NCBI GenBank assembly: GCA_902581045.1 | Contig: CACHMU010000002.1 | Span: 1-64,000, forward strand | Reading direction: 5' to 3' | Source of the DNA: an uncultured Fidelibacterota bacterium | GTDB lineage: Bacteria; Fidelibacterota; Marinisomatia; Marinisomatales; TCS55 | Length of the DNA stretch: 64,000 nucleotides | Shown: positions 46,053 to 53,838 of the stretch, one piece after another | How the letters are laid out: each line of letters opens with the position of its first letter | Position numbering within the stretch: the first letter of the stretch is position 1 | Notes under the pieces: model-generated | The model's input: the letters and a program-made list of their open reading frames with translations, nothing else | Databases searched by the model: none | Told to the model about the DNA's origin: nothing | Position numbers and translations under genes: made by a program

Positions 46053-47000
46053 CTAACCTTTACTTCCCTTTTTACCACCACGCATTTTTCCTTTTCCACT
46101 TTTATGCTTTTTCATACGAATCTCAAGAGCCTTATAAATTTTAATGATTTCTAATTGATTATCATCAAAAATGTTTGACATCTTTTCATTCTTAGTTGCA
46201 AAAATAGTTTTTAATCCTTCTCTTAATGTATCTTTATCTATATCACCATTTTTTGCTTTCTCAAAAAGACCCTTGGCCGCATCTCTTGCTTCTTGATTCG
46301 CAGTATCAAATTCAGATACCTGGCCTGAGGTCATTTCAAGGATAGCGATCATTACAGCTTTTGATGAGTCTTTATACGCTTGACGTTTAGCTTGATGATC
46401 CGCTTTATTCTGCTCAAGTTCAGCTTTTTGTTCATCAGTAAGTAGCGCATCAACTTCAGCCTTCATCGCTTCTCTTAAAGCATCCAGTTCGGCCTTAGCA
46501 TCTCCTTTAGATAGATTGCCATCTTTCACTTGCTCATGGACTGCTTTAAATTTTTCTTTATAAGCAACAATAATAGCTTTAAAAGTTACTTTTTGCTCAT
46601 CAGTCAGAACCTTAACAATACCACTAAATTCGCTACGATTTTTTCCGCCTTTCTTTCCTTTACCTTTTTTCCCTTTTGGATTACCAAATAATGGGATTTC
46701 TTTTTCTTCCATTTTTTCAAATAGGCGTGCTTTCTCTTCATCAGATAACTTATCAGCTAGTTCATCAGCAACTTTCCATAAGAACCCTGGTTCACGATGC
46801 TTTCCACCACGACCATGCTTATTTAAAATGCCATTAACTTCATTGGCAGATGTTTTACTTAGTCCAAGGTCCGATGATAATTCGGATGAGAAGTCTTGTA
46901 ATTCTGAATTGTCTAGTTCAACTCGATCATCAACCATTGGATTATCACAACCAATAGTCATTAGAAGTAGAGTTGAGATTGGCAAGATTAGTCTTTTCAT
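46053..47000 (-). CDS. Repeat lipoprotein with LTxxQ-like (Spy-type) motifs, paralog B
   Basis: A 315-residue lipoprotein (lipobox MTIGC, Cys18), paralog of the downstream 320-residue one. The N-terminal 80 residues share LxSDLGLSKTS and GKHREPGFLWKV. LTxxQ-like motifs start at 85 (LSDEEK), 132 (LTDEQK), 187 (LTDEQK), 223 (MTSGQV) and 278 (FDDNQL), so the two units are again exactly 91 residues apart. A Gly/Lys block (about 107-121) and tail (about 298-315) are very basic. An AAAGGAAG ribosome site precedes the ATG. No cysteine beyond the lipid-bearing one. Confidence 0.72.
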   Translation of the reverse strand: MKRLILPISTLLLMTIGCDNPMVDDRVELDNSELQDFSSELSSDLGLSKTSANEVNGILNKHGRGGKHREPGFLWKVADELADKLSDEEKARLFEKMEEKEIPLFGNPKGKKGKGKKGGKNRSEFSGIVKVLTDEQKVTFKAIIVAYKEKFKAVHEQVKDGNLSKGDAKAELDALREAMKAEVDALLTDEQKAELEQNKADHQAKRQAYKDSSKAVMIAILEMTSGQVSEFDTANQEARDAAKGLFEKAKNGDIDKDTLREGLKTIFATKNEKMSNIFDDNQLEIIKIYKALEIRMKKHKSGKGKMRGGKKGSKG

Positions 47001-47147
47001 AATTTACTTCCTTTTTTTCCTTTTATTAGTTTCATTCATTTAGCCAATTAGATAATAGTTTTATTCAAAGGTTAAAAAAATTAATAATAATAGATTGAAA
47101 TATCGACGAAATATTTTTTATCAAAAACTATTTTACTAACTTCTATA

Positions 47148-50100
47148 ATGCCATATTCATATGGAAACTTTAAAGCAAGTCAAAGTCAAGATGAGGCCAT
47201 CAAAAGACCCCCTTCACCTTTGATGCTTATTGCTGGAGCTGGAACAGGGAAAACATCCACTCTCCTTCATCGTATCCGCCATCTAATTAATTCTAAAACG
47301 ATAGAACCAGATAATACTTTACTACTTACTTTTACTGATAAAGCTACTGCTGAAGCACATGATACTTTAAAATCTATTTTAGGAGATCAAACAGATTCCG
47401 TTTTTGTAGGGACGTTTCATAGTTTTTGCCATTTCATCATGCGAAGATACGGATCAGAAAATAATAGTGATGATATTCTTTGGGATAAAAGCGATGGGCT
47501 TTATCACCTTACAAATAATTTTGATAAAATGACCTTTATCAAATCTAGTACATTCCTTGAGAACCCATTAAGAACAATACAAGAATCTTTCATGCCATTT
47601 TTTGGACATCTGAGCGATGAATTGCTATCCTATAACGAACTCAAAAAGAAATTGAATAGTATCGAACTTTCTAAAGAATGGATCAATACTAATTTCCCAG
47701 GAATCAACCTCGAAGATACAAACATAGATGAGATAAATTACCAATTACAAGATTTAGTGAATGCTTATGCATTCTATAAACAATTAAAGTCTGATAACAA
47801 TGCATTAGATTTTGGAGATATGATTATTGGTTGTTATAAACTACTTAATAATGATCTAAAAGCTTTAAAAGAGGTACGAAAACAGTTTAAACATATTTTT
47901 ATCGATGAATATCAAGATAATAATTACGCTCTTAATAAGATTATTGATCTAATTATGGATAAAAGACCAAGTATCACTGTTGTAGGAGATGAAGATCAAT
48001 GTATATATTCATTTCGCGGTGCGAATTATCATAATATTTCAGATTTCAGACATCGATACAAATCTCAATCAAATTATGCAGAAATTACTCTGATTGAAAA
48101 TCGACGCTCAACACAACAAATTTTAAACTTAGCCAACTCTACAATTATTAATAATCCTAATAGAACACCTAAGGTTTTAAAGAGTCTTGATGAAAAAATA
48201 AAAACTGGCCCCAACCCATCATGGATTCAGGCAAATAAAAAAGAAACTTTGGAGCAGCTCCCTAATCTAATACATTCTCTAATTAATAATGGAGAAGCAC
48301 TATATGGTGACATTGCCGTTATTTGTCGTGGGTGGGGAAATGTTACAGCTATATCTGATGCAATGCAAAAGTCTGCAATCCCTGTTGATATCCATATTGA
48401 AAAATTTTTTGATGTCCCAATTGTGAAAGATGTTTTGTCTTGGTCTCATCTAATCTTAAAAAATGAAAAATCCGATGTTGCGCTTTACCGAATATTAAAA
48501 CAATACCTTGGCCAAGAATGGACAACAAGTTTTTTTCAATCAGTCGAATGTACATCAATTGATAAAAAATTAATTCAACTTGAAAAAATTAAAAAAGATT
48601 CAAATCATATTTTATTTGTGATTGAATCAATATCAAATCTTCAAATAGCTTATCAAAAAACACTCAAAGCTGATGAAATGGTATGGGAAATTCTCAAAAC
48701 TTTAAAGCATTCACCTTTAGTGAAAAACTTACGTAGTCATTATAGACATTCTCATAGGTTAAACTTAGCCAATGCTGGAAAAATTTTAGATATTGCAGAA
48801 AAATTTGTAAATAAAAATCCAAATGGTAATTTAAATAATTGGATAAGATATATGGATGTTATGGCTTTAGATAAAAACCAAAATGCAGCCCAGCCTGATA
48901 TTAATAATAAGAATCTAGCAGTTCAGGTTATGTCAATCCATCAAAGTAAAGGTCTTCAATTCCCAATAGTAATGATGCCATTCCTTTACAGCGGTAGTTT
49001 CCCAAGTAATTTGAAACGTCCTCGAATTATAAATCGTCCTCCAAAGTCATGGACGGCCTGGGGAAAAAATATAGATGAAGAAATTAAAGAATTACATCTG
49101 CAGGAAGAAAGAAGAGTCTTTTATGTGGGAATTACAAGGGCAGAAAAACAGCTATTTTTATTTGGGCCAACTACAAAACAATCTCTTTTTATAAAAGAAT
49201 TAGAAAGTTTAAATCCACAACCTATGGAGATAAAAGAAATGGATAATCATCCAAAAAAACAGTTTTCATTGAATGAAAAACAACAACAATTATTGGCTAA
49301 TCTTAATCGAGAGATCGCTGCAAATCAAATAAATAATGCACGAGAGATTCTATCTGAGATAGAAAAAAATACAATTACAAATGATAAATCAGTCAATAAT
49401 TATAAATTTGCATCTAGTTCAAAACTTAAGCTATCATCAAGCAAAATTAGTACATACAATACTTGTTCCTATAAGTATAGATTAAAATATATTGATAAGG
49501 TACCTGAGCAAAGAACTCGAGCTAGTTCTGAGTTTGGCTCGATTATGCATTCTATATTAGAAGAGTATCATTCTCTTCCTAAAGAAGAACAATTAAAGGA
49601 TAAACTTTTGGAATTATTAGATAAGCATTGGCGTGAAAATTCCTTTGAGTATCGCTTACGCGCAGATGAATTCAAAAAACAGGGTATAGAATTATTATCT
49701 AATTATTATGAATATATAAATAAAAATCAACCTAATGTAGTTGGAGTAGAGAAACATTTCTCTTACGATATAGATGATATAAATGTAAGTATTTCAGGGA
49801 AAATTGATCGAATTGATGAGAATGATGGCTTTTTAAATATAATTGATTATAAAACTAGCCGTAAAAAAGAAAAAGCATCTAAAAATATGCAAATGGCACT
49901 TTACACTGAAGCAATAATTAGTAATGCTTTTCCAGATATTAAAGGTAATGCTGGCCAAGCAATCCTTCATTATTTACGATTTGATGATGATCCAATTTCT
50001 TCACATAAGTTTACAAGTGATGAATTAGAAGAAAATAAACAGAAAATTCGAAAAATTGCCCAAGGAATAAGAAATGGTGAATTTGAGACAAATAAAAACG

Positions 50101-50159
50101 ACTTTATATGCAAAAACTGCGATTATAAAGATTTTCTATGTCCAGCATGGGAAGAATAA
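47148..50159 (+). CDS. UvrD/AddA-type helicase fused to a Fe-S RecB nuclease domain
   Basis: A 1003-residue superfamily 1 helicase. Walker A GAGTGKTS (30-37), GTFHSFCHFIMRRYG, Walker B IFIDEYQD (about 250-257), VVGDEDQCIYSFRGA, VMSIHQSKGLQFPIV and RRVFYVGITRAEKQLFLFG form the motor. The C-terminal PD-(D/E)xK nuclease has H in GSIMHSILEEYH, GKIDRID (about 885), IDYKTSR (about 898) and QMALY. Cysteines in TYNTCSYKY and ICKNCDYKDFLC (988-998) fit the Fe-S staple of AddB/Cas4 nucleases. Probably a double-strand-break end-processing enzyme; no AddB-like partner is adjacent. Confidence 0.87.
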   Translation: MPYSYGNFKASQSQDEAIKRPPSPLMLIAGAGTGKTSTLLHRIRHLINSKTIEPDNTLLLTFTDKATAEAHDTLKSILGDQTDSVFVGTFHSFCHFIMRRYGSENNSDDILWDKSDGLYHLTNNFDKMTFIKSSTFLENPLRTIQESFMPFFGHLSDELLSYNELKKKLNSIELSKEWINTNFPGINLEDTNIDEINYQLQDLVNAYAFYKQLKSDNNALDFGDMIIGCYKLLNNDLKALKEVRKQFKHIFIDEYQDNNYALNKIIDLIMDKRPSITVVGDEDQCIYSFRGANYHNISDFRHRYKSQSNYAEITLIENRRSTQQILNLANSTIINNPNRTPKVLKSLDEKIKTGPNPSWIQANKKETLEQLPNLIHSLINNGEALYGDIAVICRGWGNVTAISDAMQKSAIPVDIHIEKFFDVPIVKDVLSWSHLILKNEKSDVALYRILKQYLGQEWTTSFFQSVECTSIDKKLIQLEKIKKDSNHILFVIESISNLQIAYQKTLKADEMVWEILKTLKHSPLVKNLRSHYRHSHRLNLANAGKILDIAEKFVNKNPNGNLNNWIRYMDVMALDKNQNAAQPDINNKNLAVQVMSIHQSKGLQFPIVMMPFLYSGSFPSNLKRPRIINRPPKSWTAWGKNIDEEIKELHLQEERRVFYVGITRAEKQLFLFGPTTKQSLFIKELESLNPQPMEIKEMDNHPKKQFSLNEKQQQLLANLNREIAANQINNAREILSEIEKNTITNDKSVNNYKFASSSKLKLSSSKISTYNTCSYKYRLKYIDKVPEQRTRASSEFGSIMHSILEEYHSLPKEEQLKDKLLELLDKHWRENSFEYRLRADEFKKQGIELLSNYYEYINKNQPNVVGVEKHFSYDIDDINVSISGKIDRIDENDGFLNIIDYKTSRKKEKASKNMQMALYTEAIISNAFPDIKGNAGQAILHYLRFDDDPISSHKFTSDELEENKQKIRKIAQGIRNGEFETNKNDFICKNCDYKDFLCPAWEE

Positions 50160-50160
50160 A

Positions 50161-51180
50161 TTATTTTTTTTTAAGAATTTTTTCCATTTGATCTTTTGAT
50201 ATAACACATCGGAAGCCAGTATTCTCTAAACTTGTATCAGGGCTAGATTTCATTCTAGCAGTAGTTCTATAGCCAGCACAGTACTGATCATTACATAAAA
50301 AAGACCCTCCTCGGGTAACTCTTTTGGGAACTGTAGGCTCCATTGGGTCAAAGCTCGATTTAGGTCCAATTGGATTCTTAGATCGACCTTCCATTGAATA
50401 TGTATTTGGGTGATACCAATCTCGCACCCATTCCCAAACATTACCTGCCATATCATATAATCCAATACTATTTGGTTTATAATATTTAACAGGGTTTGTT
50501 TTTAAATGACCATCATCTAGATTATTATTAATTGGGAATATTCCTCGCCAAATATTCATTTCTCGAGTATTTGTTACTTTTCCTAACTTTGCAGCATATT
50601 CCCACTGTGCCTCTGTTGGCAATTCCATTCCTGACCATAATGAAAATTCTATCGCATCATACCACGATACATGTACAACAGGATGATTTCCTATTCCATC
50701 TAATGTCGGATTTTCTGAACGAGGATTTTTCCAACTTGTTTTAGGAGACCATTTCCACCAATTAATTGATGAGTATGGATTAGCAGCTTCACGACCACCA
50801 ATGAAAATCAAAGAACCTGGGACTAAATACTCATCTGGTATAGGAGGAGTATCTTTTGGTAATTGTGACATCATTTCCTTAAGAGATGGGGCTTTTTCAG
50901 CTGTTGTTACATAATTTGTTGAATTAACAAACGCGGCGAATTGGTTGTTTGTTATTGGAGTTTCAGTCATCCAAAATCCATCAATATGAATTCTATGAGA
51001 AGGCTTTTCATCATTATTAGCAATTAATTCTGAACTACCCATTATAAATGAACCTCCATCAACCCAAACCAGACTGATTTCTTCATCTCCAATTAGAATA
51101 GTAATTTTATCTGAACTTGGGCTTGAATTGCATCCGAAAATGAAGAGGCCCATTAAAATAAATAAATATTTTTTTATCAT
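50161..51180 (-). CDS. Lipoprotein formylglycine-generating enzyme (SUMF1/FGE-type)
   Basis: A 339-residue lipoprotein (LMGLFIFGC lipobox). I start it at the ATG at 51178-51180; the longer frame begins with a TTG lacking a ribosome site. The FGE-sulfatase domain runs from SFIMGSSE to the end, with YDMAGNVWEWVRDWY and a tail GGSFLCNDQYC-x-x-YR followed by SSPDTSLENTGFRC. The cysteine pair of true FGE, which oxidises a sulfatase cysteine to formylglycine, is retained as C296 and C301, unlike EgtB/PvdO-type relatives. An exported form is unusual and no sulfatase is in the window. Confidence 0.85.
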   Translation of the reverse strand: MIKKYLFILMGLFIFGCNSSPSSDKITILIGDEEISLVWVDGGSFIMGSSELIANNDEKPSHRIHIDGFWMTETPITNNQFAAFVNSTNYVTTAEKAPSLKEMMSQLPKDTPPIPDEYLVPGSLIFIGGREAANPYSSINWWKWSPKTSWKNPRSENPTLDGIGNHPVVHVSWYDAIEFSLWSGMELPTEAQWEYAAKLGKVTNTREMNIWRGIFPINNNLDDGHLKTNPVKYYKPNSIGLYDMAGNVWEWVRDWYHPNTYSMEGRSKNPIGPKSSFDPMEPTVPKRVTRGGSFLCNDQYCAGYRTTARMKSSPDTSLENTGFRCVISKDQMEKILKKK

Positions 51181-51185
51181 TATTT

Positions 51186-51273
51186 TCAATTTAATCCAAT
51201 AACAATGATTTTCTAGGTCAATTTAATACATAACTTTTTTCCTGTTTCATTTATTCCTACACAATTAAATTGA
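51186..51273. repeat. Three copies of a 10-base motif between divergent genes
   Basis: TCAATTTAAT occurs at 51186-51195 and 51218-51227 (same direction, 32 bases apart) and as ATTAAATTGA at 51264-51273. The last two extend to an 11-base perfect inverted pair including GTC/GAC (51217-51227 with 51264-51274). They fill the gap between the FGE gene and the metalloprotease gene. Confidence 0.65.
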
Positions 51274-51293
51274 CGTCCATACAGTGCACAAAG

Positions 51294-51299
51294 AGGAGG
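51294..51299 (+). promoter_or_regulatory. Strong ribosome binding site fixing the GTG start
   Basis: AGGAGG lies 5 bases before the GTG at 51305-51307. It decides the metalloprotease start against the upstream GTG at 51284, which has no site and would put polar residues before the signal peptide. Confidence 0.85.
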
Positions 51300-51304
51300 T
51301 AATT

Positions 51305-53812
51305 GTGAAAAAAATTTTTCTATCAATATTGACAATCAGTTTTATCATGGGTGGGCCTATAGATGAAAAAACAAAATCGATGGAAAAAATGACTGGTTTT
51401 TTCAATATGTATTGGGATAGTAAAGCGGGAAAACTTTGGATAGAAATAACAAAATTTGATCAAGAATTTTTGTATGTTAATTCATTGACTGCAGGTGTCG
51501 GCTCTAATGATATTGGACTAGATCGTGGCCAATTAGGTAATGAACGAATAGTATATTTTCATCGAGTTGGACCTAAAATTCTATTGATACAACCAAATTA
51601 TTCTTATCGAGCAATTACTAATGATCCTAATGAAAAGAAATCTGTAACTGATGGGTTTGCAAAATCAACTCTTTGGGGTTTTAAGGTTGGAATTGAAGAA
51701 AAAAGCCGAGTTCTAATTGATGCAACTGACTTTTTTTTACATGATGCGCATCAAGTAATCCAAAGACTAAAAGGCAGAAGAATGGGTAATTTCAAAGTTG
51801 ATAAAAGTAGATCTGCTATTTATTTGCCTGCCACAATGAATTTTCCTGAGAATACTGAAGTTGAAGCACTAATGACCTTTACCGGATCAAATCCTGGCAA
51901 TTATCTTCGTCAAGTTACTCCAAGTGCTAATTCAATAACTGTTCGAATGCATCATTCGTTTGTTAAGCTTCCTGATAATCAATATACTCCAAGAAAACAT
52001 GATCCTAGAGCTGGATACTATGCAATGTCATTCCAAGATTATGCAGTACCTCTTGATGAATCAATTTATATTCGATATATAACCAGGCATAGACTCCAAA
52101 AAAAGAATCCACGAGCTCGTATTAGTGAGGCAATTGAGCCAATCATTTATTATGTGGACCCTGGAGTTCCTGAGCCTGTCAGAACAGCTATGCTAGAAAG
52201 TGGAAGATGGTGGAATCAAGCCTTTAATGCTGTAGGTTATAAAAATGCATTTCAAGTAAAAATGTTACCAAAAGGTGCCCATCCAATGGATGTTAGATAT
52301 AACATGATCCATTGGGTTCACCGTGCGACAAGAGGTTGGTCTTATGGAAGTAGTGTAACTGATCCAAGAACAGGTGAAATAATAAAAGGAAATGTATCTC
52401 TTGGTTCATTGAGATTAAGGCAAGATTATTTAATTGCTACTGGGTTATTAGCTCCTTATAAACATGGTGGAAAGATACCAGGCTACATGAAAGAATTAGC
52501 ATTAGCTCGAGTAAAGCAATTAGTTGCTCATGAAATTGGTCATACAATTGGTTTACAGCATAATTTTATTTCAAGTGCAGCTGATCGTGCATCAGTAATG
52601 GATTATCCACACCCTACAGTCTCATTAAATAGAAATGGTGACGTTGAATGGAGGAATGCATATGATGTTGGCATAGGTGAATGGGACAAAATTACAATAG
52701 CATATGGCTATCAGGACTTTCCTGATGACATTGATGAGGATTCAGCGTTGGAAGATATTATACAGGATGGAATAGAAAGAAATTTGATTTTCATTACTGA
52801 TAAAGATGCTAGGCCTTTAGGGTCAGCGCACCCTAAGGCACACCTTTGGGATAATGGAAAGGATCCTGTGACTGAATTATCTAACCTGATGGAAGTAAGA
52901 AAAGTAGCTTTAAACAATTTTGGTGAAAATAATATCCGCGTTGGACAGCCTTATAGTGATATTGAGGATGTCTTAGTTCCAATTTATTTTTTACATAGGT
53001 ATCAAATAGAAGCCGCTTCTAAGGTTGTTGCTGGATTAAACTTTACATATGCATTAAGAGGTGATGGACAATTAGTAACTGAATTCATTGATCCAAATTT
53101 TCAAATAGAAGCTTTAGATGGATTAATAAATACTTTGCAACCAAGTTCGCTAGTTTTAAGAGAAGAATTATTAAAGTTGATACCCCCTAGAGCATCAGGC
53201 CACGAAAGAACTAGAGAATCTTTTAATTCCCGAACAGGTGTAACATTTGATGGTGTGAGTTTGGCAGAAACTGCAGCTAGCTTAACATGTAGAGTTCTTT
53301 TACATCCAGAAAGAGCTACTCGATTAGTTGAGTATCATGCTAGAGATTCCAAACAGCCTGGATTAGAAAAAGTAATCGATCGTATTATTGATGGAACAAT
53401 ATTACGTTCTGCGCCCAGTGGGTTAAGTGGGGAAATAAAACGAAATATCGATTTTGTAGTTTTAGATCATTTACTATCACTTATAAAGAATAAAAATACA
53501 TCTCCAGCAGCACAAACAATTGTAATGGCTAATGTAGAATCATTAAACTACCAGTTTAAGTTGCTGGGTGGAATACCAACAAACTATAAAGAGAGCTCTC
53601 AAGTAGATGAATTGAAAAGTGCTAAAAGACAAGTAGATGAATTGTTGAAATTTTCAAAGTCAAAGCGAGACCGCGATCATTATAAAATGCTATATAAAAG
53701 GGCTCAATCTTTCATCGATAATTCAGAAGATTTTGAAATGATTAAAATACCTAATGCCCCACCGGGGTCCCCTATTGGATCTGAATTTGGGTGTACATTT
53801 GGAAACTATTAA
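51305..53812 (+). CDS. Secreted zinc-dependent metalloprotease (DUF5117/DUF4953-type metzincin)
   Basis: An 835-residue exported protease starting at GTG 51305, with signal peptide KKIFLSILTISFIMGGP. The N-terminal domain (about 20-270) matches DUF5117/DUF5118-type regions (MTGFFNMYWDSKAGKLWIEI). The catalytic domain has HEIGHTIGLQH (residues 409-419, H-E-x-x-H-x-x-G-x-x-H) and the Met-turn SVMDYPHP. A helical C-terminal domain follows. Such proteins are large extracellular or periplasmic peptidases common in FCB and marine bacteria. It is followed 26 bases later by the VPS10-like gene and is divergent from the FGE lipoprotein. Confidence 0.88.
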   Translation: MKKIFLSILTISFIMGGPIDEKTKSMEKMTGFFNMYWDSKAGKLWIEITKFDQEFLYVNSLTAGVGSNDIGLDRGQLGNERIVYFHRVGPKILLIQPNYSYRAITNDPNEKKSVTDGFAKSTLWGFKVGIEEKSRVLIDATDFFLHDAHQVIQRLKGRRMGNFKVDKSRSAIYLPATMNFPENTEVEALMTFTGSNPGNYLRQVTPSANSITVRMHHSFVKLPDNQYTPRKHDPRAGYYAMSFQDYAVPLDESIYIRYITRHRLQKKNPRARISEAIEPIIYYVDPGVPEPVRTAMLESGRWWNQAFNAVGYKNAFQVKMLPKGAHPMDVRYNMIHWVHRATRGWSYGSSVTDPRTGEIIKGNVSLGSLRLRQDYLIATGLLAPYKHGGKIPGYMKELALARVKQLVAHEIGHTIGLQHNFISSAADRASVMDYPHPTVSLNRNGDVEWRNAYDVGIGEWDKITIAYGYQDFPDDIDEDSALEDIIQDGIERNLIFITDKDARPLGSAHPKAHLWDNGKDPVTELSNLMEVRKVALNNFGENNIRVGQPYSDIEDVLVPIYFLHRYQIEAASKVVAGLNFTYALRGDGQLVTEFIDPNFQIEALDGLINTLQPSSLVLREELLKLIPPRASGHERTRESFNSRTGVTFDGVSLAETAASLTCRVLLHPERATRLVEYHARDSKQPGLEKVIDRIIDGTILRSAPSGLSGEIKRNIDFVVLDHLLSLIKNKNTSPAAQTIVMANVESLNYQFKLLGGIPTNYKESSQVDELKSAKRQVDELLKFSKSKRDRDHYKMLYKRAQSFIDNSEDFEMIKIPNAPPGSPIGSEFGCTFGNY

Positions 53813-53838
53813 AACTCTTTTAACTCGTTGAGGAAAAA

